A stretch of DNA of 22,500 bases, taken from positions 1 to 22,500 of the forward strand of contig CAJNDS010002400.1 of NCBI GenBank assembly GCA_905221605.1, given 5' to 3'. The notes under the pieces are model-generated. The model was not told where the DNA came from. It worked only from the letters and a program-made list of their open reading frames with translations, and ran no database searches. Source of the stretch: Symbiodinium natans (Eukaryota > Sar > Dinophyceae > Suessiales > Symbiodiniaceae). Position 1 is the stretch's first letter; each line of letters begins with the position of its first letter. A program made the position numbers and the translations under genes. Positions 1 through 8,663 of this stretch are shown in pieces.

Positions 1-632
1 TTGTTGATGCAAGGCCCCCCCCGTAAATGATGTCGCTTTGTCGCATGCGCCTGGTAAGTTCTAGAGCCCCGCATTGACATCTTTACTTCCTAGGCTCCGC
101 GTATTCCCGTCATTCGGGATAGTGATGGGTCTTTTCCTATGGGAGTGCATAGAGTCCTTAATTTCGTTTAAATTTATTCTAGCTCCCGAATGGGAACATT
201 ATAGTACGTATATAAACAATTTTTCATTCCCTTGGGAGCAGAAATCCATCAGAAATTTTAATTTCGATCGACTAATTTATATTCCTCAATCATAAGTAGA
301 TATTTCTAGGCGCAAACGTCGTCTGTAAAGCTCCTGATTGATGTTTTTGGGCGCAGATGCCGCTTGCACCGGAACTTATTTAAGAAAAACCAGAGGGGAC
401 CCGTCGATTCTATCGACGGCATATCCGCCTACTGAGTGGGAAAAGACGTACGTTAAAGCTTTGAAGACATATGGACAAACAAAAAACAAAAGTATTTTCG
501 AGATCTCTCCATAGACATCTGAGGGTCTGACGCGCGAGCGTAGTGAGCACGAACTTGTTTGGCAGGAACTTGAGCGAACGATATAGCTTGAAGGCAGGGT
601 TTAGGGATTGTGGCTTAAGACTTATGACCTGT
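1..632. other. Non-coding stretch with one short hairpin
   Basis: No gene is supported; the open frames here are short and lack any recognisable feature. The part from 1 to 500 is fairly AT-rich. A perfect 8-bp stem with a 3-base loop lies at 401-419 (CCGTCGAT / ATCGACGG). Confidence 0.5.
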
Positions 633-942
633 GGTCTATCCCCCCCCAAACCCTGCCTGTTAACCCTAAAACACCAGAGACCACAGGGGGGCGAGAGAGA
701 AACCCTCAATTTAAACCCCAGACCTTGCACCCTAAGCCCCAAAACCTAAACCCACCAATGAACCACCGGGGGGAGAAGGGTACACCCGAAACCTTAACCG
801 CTGTAGTAACCCTGAACCGTAAACCCAGCACGAACCACAGGGAGGGGAAACAATAAACCTACCATTACCCCAAACTTTTAACCCTAAACTCTAAACCCAC
901 CGTGAACCAATGGACCAACGGGGTCGGAGTGAAAATCCTGAA
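633..942. repeat. Diverged dispersed repeat, inverted partner of 11075-11380
   Basis: The reverse complement of this stretch aligns along its whole length with 11075-11380. Shared blocks include GTGGTTCATTGGTGGGTTTA, GCGGTTAAGGTTTCGGGT and GAGGGTTTCTCTCTC. It is rich in worn CCCTAAA-like words, but the long non-telomeric blocks show a real repeat family. It contains no gene. Confidence 0.8.
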
Positions 943-1061
943 CTCTACAGCCTAGCCTGAACCCTAAACCCATGAACCACAGACCATGAACCACAGCAGC
1001 CGGGGGGGGGGGGGGGGGAACCCAAAACCCAGCATGAACCACAGGAGGGGGGGGGGATTAC
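943..1061. other. G-run flank on the left side of the retrotransposon
   Basis: Holds a run of 17 G (1002-1018) and a run of 10 G (1047-1056), with CCCTAAA-like words between. The right-hand flank of the element also starts with a 17-G run (8670-8686). No gene is present. Confidence 0.7.
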
Positions 1062-1246
1062 CATGCAAGCTCGCGTCTACATGCACTGGACCGAACTCTT
1101 CCTTTTTGCCTGGCAGCCCACGAAGAAACTCTTGAGTCCAGCGCTGGCAGCGGAACTTCCAGACAAAGCTTTCCCAATGACGCAAAAAGCTGCGTCCAAG
1201 CTTGTCCAGAAAAGGAAACTGCCGAGAAGGAAGAGGAGCTACTCCG
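1062..1246 (-). repeat. Split direct repeat B2 (3' end of the retrotransposon)
   Basis: The terminal copy of B, with 184 of 185 bases equal to B1. Its outer end is CATG at 1062-1065, preceded by a G-run and 'attac' that do not belong to the repeat. This gives the 3' boundary of the element. Confidence 0.88.
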
Positions 1247-1261
1247 GGAGCGGAGGGTGGG

Positions 1262-1312
1262 CCCCAAAAGTCTGCAGTGCACTCCAAAGCTTCGCTCGCA
1301 TGCGGGGTCATG
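1262..1312 (-). repeat. Split direct repeat A2
   Basis: Identical to A1 (8613-8663). It lies between B1 and B2 and overlaps B1 by the CATG at 1309-1312. In PAT/Ngaro-type elements this internal copy is thought to template repair of the 5' end during reverse transcription. Confidence 0.88.
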
Positions 1313-1493
1313 CAAGCTCGCGTCTACATGCGCTGGACCGAACTCTTCCTTTTTGCCTGGCAGCCCACGAAGAAACTCTTGAGTCCAGCGCTGGCAGCGG
1401 AACTTCCAGACAAAGCTTTCCCAATGACGCAAAAAGCTGCGTCCAAGCTTGTCCAGAAAAGGAAACTGCCGAGAAGGAAGAGGAGCTACTCCG
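1309..1493 (-). repeat. Split direct repeat B1
   Basis: This 185-bp copy matches 1062-1246 at a period of 247 with a single mismatch (cgctgg here, cactgg at the other copy). It starts on the minus strand 66 bases after the recombinase stop codon and ends in CATG (1309-1312), which is shared with A2. Confidence 0.9.
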
Positions 1494-1559
1494 TTCTTAG
1501 TGGGCGGCCACAACGGGGGCGGCTGTGCGCCGCAGTACAGCTGGTAGCGTAAAAACCCG

Positions 1560-4500
1560 CTAGGCAAAGAGCTGGTTGAAGGTCACCTCAAGGAGCGCGC
1601 TAGCAGCTGCAACACTTTGTCGACACTGCTTCGTCAGGGCTGGTATTACGGAGATCGCAGCAACTTCTTGAACGTATGCTTCTAATGTCGCTATGTTTCG
1701 GATCCTCATGCGCCACATCAGGCTGCTGATGTCGACGCCGGCCTTGTACTCTCTGACAGCACTGCCGCCTCGGAGGCCGCCCGGCAACAGCTTTGCAGAT
1801 TTTGGTACGCCGAGCTGAGACAGAAGGCAGTCCCAGCGCTTTCTGAAAGCGCCAGCTGAGCCAGGGTACAGGGCCTCGTCAGGCTCCAGGTTCCTCAAGG
1901 AAGCTTCCAAAAACTGAACGAAGAAGGTCTCCTTCACGCAGAGGTGTTGAGTCCTCCCGCCTCCACGGAAAGCAGTCTTTGGAGATTTCACAGCCATGTA
2001 GCACCCGGCAGAGAGCGGGCTCAGCGTGTCACTCGGGAGCAAAAGGTCCCTGCGTTTTGCACGCAGCGGCTCTCCAGCGCGACCAAGTCCATAGTAAGCA
2101 AGCCCTAGCACGCAGCACCAGCGAACCCAACCTCGCAGAGCTCCAAGGCAAAGCAAAGCCCTCACAATTGCTTCAGGTACAGGGACTCGATGGACAACGG
2201 GCACGACTCTCTCCCATCTCGTGATCAAATCCCATCCGAAGCTCAAGAAAGGGCGCAGCTCAAAACGGTTCTTTTGCAGGAAGGCCATCAGGTGCCGGAA
2301 CTTGTATAGGGGCTCCCCGTTTTGGAAGAGCCAGTTGCCGTAAGAGCGAACAAGGACACAGTAAACCATGGCATGGCTACAAAGGGACTTACGTGCTGGA
2401 CCACTAAGCTCCCTCCTAAGAAAACCCTCGAAGTCACCGAGCACAGTGTCCTGGATGGCCAAGGTGCGAGCGGAAACGAGCTGCACTTCCTCCAAAGAAG
2501 CAGGAGCACCCGGAACTGGTCCAGGACGAGAAGCCTCGCCAATTCGCTGGGAATGGCACCGAGCACAAGCTGCTACGTCAAGCCGGCGACGTTGAGCTGG
2601 AGGAAGGTGCGGGTTCACCAAGTGCCAAGCGATCAGTCGATTAAGGCCTCGAGGGAAAGCTTCGGCCGCCTTAGTGAACTGGCAGCGGTGGACTTTCGAG
2701 TAGCCCGTCAGCTTCACGTGTTCGTGTCCGCCAGCACAAAGGACACGCTGACCCCCAAGAGAGCCAGGGCCAGGCGCAAAGACTCTGGTACGCTTTCTCC
2801 ACGGCGTGCCAAATCGACAATAGTCGACAATGAGGCTGGCCTCGGGCTCGTAATCCTTTGACAGGCGCGACCAGCGAGGGGTGTGCCACAAGTAGCTGCC
2901 AGATGGGTTCTCGGTCCAGGCAGGGATCTCCATAGCCAGGGCGCCCTCGACGACCTCGGCCATAAAGTCAGCATGAGAGTTGCCCTCCTCGATCTTTTTC
3001 AGCATAGTCTCTCGGGCGTCAGGGAGGCCAAGAGGAGACTGAAGACTGCGCACAGGCGGACGGATGGCTCTGCTAAAAGAGCTGCAAGTCGGACCGCCTC
3101 CAGCTCCAAGAAAAGCACCTCTTTTCATCAGCTCAAGAATTCTTCCCCGGAGCTCCGGCGCCAAGAGGTCCTCCGAGGCAGAGTGACTCCAGTCAAAAGT
3201 CAGGCACCAAGTACCTGAAAGCTTAACGACCTCCTTTGCAACGCCTCGTGTCCCAGAGAAGAGGTCGAGGTAGCCGGGCTTCTTCAGAAGCTCAGTCAGA
3301 GGCCGAGAGCTTGTCCTGGGCAAAACGAACTGGTCCGGGTCGAAGGCTTGTAGAAGAAGCTGGACTCCTGTTTCGAGGTCCTTGCAGGTGTCAACAAACG
3401 TAGCAAGCTCTAACCAGCGCGGCTTCTCATCCTTGAAAACTGCCGTGGCGTGGGTTTCGGACATGTCGGGGCCGTTGCCGGGTCGAGGAAGAGGAACAGC
3501 GGGAGTGTCAAGGTCTCCACGGACAGCCAGAAGAGCTCGAGCAGGGGCTGAAGCTCCAACGTTTGAACAAGCAACGGCTGCAGCAGCAGTGCGGAGTTTC
3601 GCTCGGCTCTCGGCTTTGCTCGCGATCCACAAGTTGCGGCGTTCCCGCCGTCGAAGAGCACTGGCACCATCCCAAAGTCGGCGAATGGTTTCAAGAGGAG
3701 GAAGTCCCAGCAAAGAAACGTAGTCAACTCCCCTGACAGCAAGCTCCTCGTCAAGATCGTGGAACGAACCGCACAAGGCGGACTGCAAAAAGTCCGGGAC
3801 CGGAAGTTGAGGGTCACGCAGGTCAGCATCTCGCGTCGGGTCGTCCGACGGGTTGTCCCCGGACGCCACAAACATATATCCTCCGAAAATGTCCAGGCCG
3901 ATGTAATCTGGGAGTGAGGCGCGAAGGACTCCGTTCAAACGAGGAGACGAAGATCTTCCCTTGAGAAGGCAGCCCAAGGCAACCTGACTGTCAGCGCCAG
4001 AAAGAACACGGCTCGAAGGACAGACTCGGGCCCGACGTGACTCGCCCGCCAACACAGCGCGCAGCTCGTGCACGTTGATGTGGCGCTTCTTTTGAATGCG
4101 TTTCCTCCAGCAAGGCCTAAACTTCATGTGGCAGAACACGGCCTTCCACAGGGGGTGGTGAGGGAGCTGCTCGTCGCCAGGTAGTTCAAGGTGCTCCTCC
4201 AAGACTCCAGCTTCTCGCAGACCAGCAAGGTCCGGTTTCAGCAGCTTCGTCCACACGGGCTTCCGCAAGACGTGTCGCCACAACTCGTCGGCGAAGACCT
4301 CAGGCACAATGGTCGTAACTTCCGCTTCCCACTTGTCCGAGGCGTCAGTGGCCGAAACTTCAAGACAAGGACGAGTGCGGAAGTTCCACCGAACCACGGG
4401 CGCAACGATAACCAAAGTCCACAGCTCTGCTCGCAACCTGGGCCACATCTTGAAGGTGACGTGTTCGCCGATGTCCTTGGGAGCCTTGAACACCTCCTCC

Positions 4501-4601
4501 AGCAAGGACATGCACCGACGCCTAAACTGGAAAATGGCGATGAAGAAACCACTGATGACTTCCAGCAGATAGCGAGTCCCGAATCCAAGTTTCGCGATAT
4601 G
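1560..4601 (-). CDS. RNase H - cytosine-C5 DNA methyltransferase - tyrosine recombinase fusion
   Basis: One frame holds three enzymes; the first ATG is 4511, but sensible RT-connection sequence begins at 4601 (HIAKLGFGTRYLLEV). Residue numbers count from 4511. RNase H has acidic residues D56 (SATDAS), E149 (NVHELRAVL), D174 (GADSQVALG) and D223 (NPSDDPTR). The methyltransferase has motif I DLFSG (416-420), the motif IV Cys at 476 (GPTCSSFS), ENP (534-536) and FGTPWRKRTRVF (567-578), as in C5-cytosine enzymes. After a linker with RIGEASRPGP, the recombinase has R811 (GLGRAGEPL), Lys in VKSPKTAF, R914 (GGLRGGS, Gly where His is usual) and the nucleophile Y946 (TLEAYVQE). The recombinase would integrate the circular DNA copy. 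All key residues appear present, and the frame has no internal stop over about 3 kb. Confidence 0.88.
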   Translation of the reverse strand, partial: HIAKLGFGTRYLLEVISGFFIAIFQFRRRCMSLLEEVFKAPKDIGEHVTFKMWPRLRAELWTLVIVAPVVRWNFRTRPCLEVSATDASDKWEAEVTTIVPEVFADELWRHVLRKPVWTKLLKPDLAGLREAGVLEEHLELPGDEQLPHHPLWKAVFCHMKFRPCWRKRIQKKRHINVHELRAVLAGESRRARVCPSSRVLSGADSQVALGCLLKGRSSSPRLNGVLRASLPDYIGLDIFGGYMFVASGDNPSDDPTRDADLRDPQLPVPDFLQSALCGSFHDLDEELAVRGVDYVSLLGLPPLETIRRLWDGASALRRRERRNLWIASKAESRAKLRTAAAAVACSNVGASAPARALLAVRGDLDTPAVPLPRPGNGPDMSETHATAVFKDEKPRWLELATFVDTCKDLETGVQLLLQAFDPDQFVLPRTSSRPLTELLKKPGYLDLFSGTRGVAKEVVKLSGTWCLTFDWSHSASEDLLAPELRGRILELMKRGAFLGAGGGPTCSSFSRAIRPPVRSLQSPLGLPDARETMLKKIEEGNSHADFMAEVVEGALAMEIPAWTENPSGSYLWHTPRWSRLSKDYEPEASLIVDYCRFGTPWRKRTRVFAPGPGSLGGQRVLCAGGHEHVKLTGYSKVHRCQFTKAAEAFPRGLNRLIAWHLVNPHLPPAQRRRLDVAACARCHSQRIGEASRPGPVPGAPASLEEVQLVSARTLAIQDTVLGDFEGFLRRELSGPARKSLCSHAMVYCVLVRSYGNWLFQNGEPLYKFRHLMAFLQKNRFELRPFLSFGWDLITRWERVVPVVHRVPVPEAIVRALLCLGALRGWVRWCCVLGLAYYGLGRAGEPLRAKRRDLLLPSDTLSPLSAGCYMAVKSPKTAFRGGGRTQHLCVKETFFVQFLEASLRNLEPDEALYPGSAGAFRKRWDCLLSQLGVPKSAKLLPGGLRGGSAVREYKAGVDISSLMWRMRIRNIATLEAYVQEVAAISVIPALTKQCRQSVAAASALLEVTFNQLFA

Positions 4602-6270
4602 GCAGTGAGCGAAAGAACCGGTAGGAGTCGCGAGACGATCGGTCGGCTGGTCCCAGCGTCGCCGTCGAGAGAGGCTCCCCAGAACTCTGCATGGAGCTGC
4701 TCAGAGAAAGCTTTCTTGTGGTTCTCGGGCAGGTGCACCTCAGAGTAGCATTGACCAGCTCGGCGAAGCCGAGCGGCGCCTTCGGAGGAGCCGGGCGCTA
4801 GCTCGTCGAAACGTCTGCGAGGCATCCTTTCGGCAACAACAAAGTCGTCGATGACCACTCCGCCTTGCACCCTCGACCGTGAAGGTTGGCTCTTCATCGT
4901 CAACAGCTCTTCGGGGAAAACGCTCCCAGCGCTTAGGATCAGAGAGAGATGGGCGCACTGTCCGAATTCAACAGAGTTCAGATCTCCCATAGCCATAGAA
5001 TTGAAGCAGGGGCGGAAGGGCCCCTGACCGGCGAACTTCTCCTCGAAGCACGTGTACATCCTGGCCTCGCCCTCGTTGAGTTCCAAAGCAAGAGCGTTCC
5101 TGATGGCGCGTTGAGGGGATATGCGGTACTGGTAGTAGTAGTCCTTCAGGTCAGTTCCGCTGAAGACGAGGACCTCGTTAGGCTTGAGGACGGTTCCAAA
5201 GAGGCTCACGGCGCTTGCCATTGACCGAGTCCACTCTGCTCGCCCTTCTTCCAACAAATTGGGTCCCCGGGCATCCATGATAAGGCGATCTCGTTCAAGG
5301 GATTTCGGGACCGTAAAAAGGCCGTTCAAGTGCCTTTCCCTGCAGCAGGAGGTGGGGAGCAGGCGAAGCCGGTCGCCCTTGTCGAGCTTTCGCAGAAGCG
5401 CGCCACGTTCAGCCTGGCCGGCTAGAACTCGGGCTCTAGGTGGCACAGCAACAGCCTCTGCTTCGTTGAGGGCGAAGTCCAACGGGTTGAGGTAATGGGC
5501 AGCGCACTTGGAATCAAGGAAGTTCACCGGGTCGAAGGCAGCAAGGTCGCCAAACTCGACGCGAGAAGCTATCACAGGGTGAGCAAGAGAGCTCCCAAAG
5601 CGAGGCAGCGCCAGCGGCTCGCCAAACTCCAGTTCCAGAGGGTCAAAGCGCGGGAATCGGTCAGGTCCCTCATGATATCCACGACAACGAGCTGCAAGAA
5701 CGGCTCCACTGCGTTGAAGGCCGGCGACCATGGACTCGAGGTTCTCGATCTTTGACGCGGCACGACCCATGTCCGAAGCAGCAACGGCAGGGTGACGAAG
5801 TACATCACTCAACATGGCCTCGATCCTGCTCACAACCGCCCGCTGCTCGCCGGAAAGCCTACTTGACGCAAGTAGATCATCAGGGGCTACATGAGGACGT
5901 CCAAGATGCAGCCAGTTGAGCATGGCGATCACCAGGTCTACGGCATTGCGAAAGGCCCGGGTCGGCATATCCAAGTTTGCAGCTCTAAAGCGGTAAGGCA
6001 AAGGCATGGGCCAAATCAACGTTGAGGTAGTCCTCGAGGCTTGAGGTAAGAGGGGCTTCTTTCTAACCAGGCATCGAAGAAAGCAAGAAAATGAATTCTG
6101 AGTTCGGAGAACTTGTCGGGGTAGGGCTGCCCAAAAGTTCACGGGGTCAACGGATGAAGCTGTCTCCCCCGGCAATCGTGGTCCATGACGTGTGGCGTGC
6201 CCTGCCTTGCTGCCGGCTGTGCGGGGCCCGGCTGCCCCTTCAAAAGCTGTCACGTGGTTTTGGCGGCCTC
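4600..6270 (-). CDS. Reverse transcriptase of the YR retrotransposon
   Basis: RNA-directed DNA polymerase, read one base back (-1) from the gag frame. The frame is open from 7450 to 4238, but the part upstream of about 6270 is a shadow of gag and the part after about 4600 is a shadow of the next frame. Visible motifs are a conserved N-terminal block ending in WPMPLPY (about 6000), RLIMDARGPN, motif A TDLKDYYYQYRIS with the catalytic Asp at about 5150, motif B MAMGDLNSVEFGQ, and motif C VVIDDFVV with the Asp pair at about 4849-4844. IDD in place of YxDD is typical of DIRS/PAT-type enzymes. The thumb includes AEFWGASLDG. The sequence then continues in the RNase H frame after another -1 step near 4600. 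Confidence 0.87.
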
Positions 6271-8118
6271 GGCCGCCGGCCTCTCGGGCTTCTCGGCTTT
6301 CTCGTGGCTCTTTCCTTTCTTGCCATCTCCTTTTCGTACCGGCACGGGAAGGCGCTCGTCTTCTCCCTGATCGGGTCGCTGCTCGTCTCGCTTGCGCCAC
6401 ATCGGGGGAGGTTGAGCCGCGCCGAGCTTCTTCCTTGTGTCGAGGTAGGCGTCGAGCTGCTTCAAATGCGTCGTCAGGACCTCGATCCAGCGTCTGTCGT
6501 AAAGGCGGCTGAAAGGTTGTTCGCTGCCTGAAGGGAGGGTGTGGCTTGCAAAAGCCTGAAATGGAGGAGCATCCTCCAGCATCATCTCCCCCGCTAGTGT
6601 CCACGATCCTTTGTCTATGCTGAGCTGATCCCCTGCCGAGAGTGCGAGAAGACAACGAAGATAAGCTTCCTGATGTTTCTCTGCCTTGATGCAATCTGCT
6701 ATGCCGGCGATGGCCCAGCAAAACCGAATCGTGCTGGGGTAGTTCTGAACCTTGCTCCTCAGTTCCAACCACGCTCGACATGAAACCGGCACAGCAGAGG
6801 AGCCGGGCAGGGAGGTCCGCATGTTGAAGTCGGATTCGAGATTGCGCTCCAGGACCTTGACGAGATCCTCCGGCCGTTGCCCCAGGCTTTCCTTCAGCGC
6901 CCGCAGCGCTGCCGCGTTCCGAGCTGCCGAGCCGCCGCTGCCGGCGCTGTCGGCCGACCCAGATCCGCCGCCGTCGAGAAGAGCATCCAGAGTCCCCTCC
7001 TTCTTTTTCTGTGCAGCGAGATGGCCCGCTATCTCCGTGAGCTTGCTGACTGCCACCTCCATGGGGTTCATCGGAGCTGCAGGCGCTTCGTCCGGCACAG
7101 TTTCGGGGAAAGAGTCCTCGTCCTCGAGCTCGTCCTTCGCCTTGCCCTTCGCGGTACGTCGTCCTTTGGGTCCTGGAGTGTCTCCCAGCTTTGAACTTTG
7201 CCGCTGCAGAAGCCTCGACATCTCCTCCAAGTGGCTGCCTTCGATGCCAGCATCCAGGGCTGCCTGAGTGACGGTGGGGTCCAAGCCGCGGAACCTTGTG
7301 GGAGCAGCCGTCGCCTTCGCGGAAGCCTTCTTTGAGGGCCTCGCCGAAGAAAGATGACCAGGAAGGTCTCGCTGAGAGGGAGGTTGCCGATCTGCCGATC
7401 CAACAGCGCCGATGACCTTTGCGATGTCCTGCTTGAGCTCTGACAGGCATGCCTCCAAGGATGCGATGCGGTCAACAACGGGATCGCCAGCAGGTCCCAC
7501 AGGCACAGGAGCCACCGGGAGCTCGCCGGACTCGGCCGTCAGGAATTCAAAAAGGTTCCTCGACGCGTCAATCAAGGTGGGCGCAAATGGAAGCAAATCA
7601 CTCGACTCTTCACTTCCAAAAGTGTGGCCAAGCTCAACAGGATCCTCAAGGTCACGCACGAGGTCGGTGGCAGCCTCGCCCTCCTCGCTGAGAAGGCCAA
7701 AACAAACCCGGCAGTCACCTTCAAGAGCGTTGTCTCGATCTTCAGGCTGGCAAAGACGAACTCGGCCAGCTGAAAGGCGCCTTGCAAAAGTCCGAGGCAG
7801 AACCCGCCGAGCCGCGGTCCGGTGCCAGACCCCAGCAGGGAGCGCAACAATGATCTCGCCAGTCACCGCAATCCCGACAAGGGCCGCAGCAATCAAGAGA
7901 GGAGGCTGACCGTCTCGAGGAACAGCAACCGCAGCCAAAGGATAGTCGTAGTCCACCTCGTCTTCGCTGACGGCGACCAAATTCTCTCTGAGGGAGGCCA
8001 CGTGGTCGCCACCGCAGTCCTCCCCGTCCGTCTCCGTCTCAGGCATCCGGCCAGCGGACGCCTGTGCGCCCGGTGGCTCGCCGTGCCTCCCACACAGAAG
8101 GGAAGCCGAGGAACACAA
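6250..8118 (-). CDS. Gag-like structural protein, main segment
   Basis: An open frame of 622 codons; the upstream limit at 8118 is a TTG, so the true N-terminus is set by the join to segment 2. It is acidic near the start, has a hydrophobic patch (PPLLIAAALVGIAVTGEIIV), then a Ser/Ala/Gly/Lys-rich linker with a possible coiled coil (residues about 210-240). Residues about 440-580 form a Trp- and Leu-rich globular part (RAWLELRSKVQNYPSTIRF, then YLRCLLALSAGDQL) that would suit a capsid fold. The C-terminus is a Lys/Glu-rich tail ending at a TGA just before the reverse transcriptase frame. I see no CCHC zinc knuckle. The gag role is inferred from position and composition. Confidence 0.6.
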   Translation of the reverse strand: MCSSASLLCGRHGEPPGAQASAGRMPETETDGEDCGGDHVASLRENLVAVSEDEVDYDYPLAAVAVPRDGQPPLLIAAALVGIAVTGEIIVALPAGVWHRTAARRVLPRTFARRLSAGRVRLCQPEDRDNALEGDCRVCFGLLSEEGEAATDLVRDLEDPVELGHTFGSEESSDLLPFAPTLIDASRNLFEFLTAESGELPVAPVPVGPAGDPVVDRIASLEACLSELKQDIAKVIGAVGSADRQPPSQRDLPGHLSSARPSKKASAKATAAPTRFRGLDPTVTQAALDAGIEGSHLEEMSRLLQRQSSKLGDTPGPKGRRTAKGKAKDELEDEDSFPETVPDEAPAAPMNPMEVAVSKLTEIAGHLAAQKKKEGTLDALLDGGGSGSADSAGSGGSAARNAAALRALKESLGQRPEDLVKVLERNLESDFNMRTSLPGSSAVPVSCRAWLELRSKVQNYPSTIRFCWAIAGIADCIKAEKHQEAYLRCLLALSAGDQLSIDKGSWTLAGEMMLEDAPPFQAFASHTLPSGSEQPFSRLYDRRWIEVLTTHLKQLDAYLDTRKKLGAAQPPPMWRKRDEQRPDQGEDERLPVPVRKGDGKKGKSHEKAEKPERPAAEAAKTT

Positions 8119-8340
8119 GCTTGCCAGGGTTGTTCACTGATGGGAACCTGGCTCGCAGATCACACAGACGATGAAACACCAAGGCAACTTCAAGCGGGTG
8201 GCCTTCAGCGTCGGAGTAGATGGCGTACAACCTGCTTCGAAGTTGCACCCTGGCCAGCTGATCAGCAAGGGCTCGGACTTCCGAAGCAAAAGAAGTTGAA
8301 GCCAAGCTCATCCACGCTTCAAATGAAGCGAAGCGATCCG
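8039..8340 (-). CDS. Gag-region segment 2 (frame-shifted continuation)
   Basis: This frame is open from 8473, but its start codon there would be TTG, so I count only the part after segment 1 ends. It encodes a protein-like stretch with an alternating Ala/Leu/Arg helix (ASEVRALADQLARVQLRSR) followed by an aromatic and hydrophobic part (LVFLGFPSVWEAR). It is one base back (-1) relative to segment 1 and must return to the first frame for segment 3. It could be part of a gag-type protein, an exon, or the result of indels. I do not recognise a domain. Confidence 0.4.
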
Positions 8341-8652
8341 ATCCCGAACCTCCACAGTAAGCCGCTGCTTCCACAAGTAGAGCAGGTCCAGGACGCCGCC
8401 AAGGAGGATCCCGATCAAGATGCCCGCCAGGAGGCCAAGGATGAAGTAGTGCCGGTCCTCTCCGGCCGGACAATCAAGGGCGTAGCGCTCGAAGACAGGT
8501 GAAGGCTCCGGCGACGAGAGCAGCTGCTGACTAAGAAAGGTTAAGGCGAGACTGCTTAGTGATCCAGCACCAGCCCCCAAAGCTAAGGGTCGACTCATAA
8601 GCCTAAGCTTGCCCCCAAAAGTCTGCAGTGCACTCCAAAGCTTCGCTCGCAT
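8308..8652 (-). CDS. Gag-region ORF 1 with a predicted membrane segment (first part of retrotransposon coding region)
   Basis: The frame opens at an ATG (8652) inside repeat A1 and runs 114 codons; a second ATG lies at residue 19 (8598). Residues about 69-93 form a long hydrophobic stretch rich in Leu, Ile and Gly (HYFILGLLAGILIG...), followed by a basic Lys/Arg segment, as in a membrane anchor. No nucleic-acid-binding motif is visible. The likely continuation lies in another frame from about 8340 downward, so this is either the start of a protein joined by frameshifting or splicing, or a decayed start of gag. The function is unknown; its place at the 5' end of the element is the main argument that it belongs to gag. 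Confidence 0.5.
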   Translation of the reverse strand: MRAKLWSALQTFGGKLRLMSRPLALGAGAGSLSSLALTFLSQQLLSSPEPSPVFERYALDCPAGEDRHYFILGLLAGILIGILLGGVLDLLYLWKQRLTVEVRDRIASLHLKRG

Positions 8653-8663
8653 GCGGGGTCATG
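8613..8663 (-). repeat. Split direct repeat A1 (5' end of the retrotransposon)
   Basis: This 51-bp sequence is identical, base for base, to 1262-1312 at an offset of 7351. On the minus strand it opens the element and begins with CATG at 8663-8660. The first ATG of the gag-like frame (8652) lies inside it. Beyond CATG the sequence is unrelated to the flank of the other copy, which places the element boundary here. Confidence 0.88.

Larger units (their letters stand above)
1062..8663 (-). mobile_element. Tyrosine-recombinase retrotransposon with split direct repeats (PAT/Ngaro-type ends) and a C5-methyltransferase
   Basis: The whole element reads on the minus strand. In its own order it has repeat A1 (8663-8613), a gag-like region, reverse transcriptase, RNase H, cytosine methyltransferase, tyrosine recombinase, then B1 (1493-1309), A2 (1312-1262) and B2 (1246-1062). 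Known YR retrotransposons of the PAT/Ngaro groups have exactly this A1-ORFs-B1-A2-B2 order, which allows a circular DNA intermediate whose B2/A1 joint matches the internal B1/A2 joint. Both outer ends and the internal joint carry CATG, the likely crossover core. There is no LTR and no integrase with a DDE motif. The near identity of B1 and B2 suggests recent replication, but the coding part changes frame several times. The family is strongly supported; whether the copy is active is uncertain. Confidence 0.88.

Noticed and set aside
1063-1552. Open frames on both strands across the B and A repeats
   Set aside because: They arise from the duplicated B repeat of the retrotransposon and run opposite or across its structure; no protein feature is seen.
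6270-7450. Upstream 390 codons of the RT frame
   Set aside because: The stretch is a shadow of the gag frame: it is rich in Arg, Ser and Gly without pattern, while the gag frame makes sense over the same bases.
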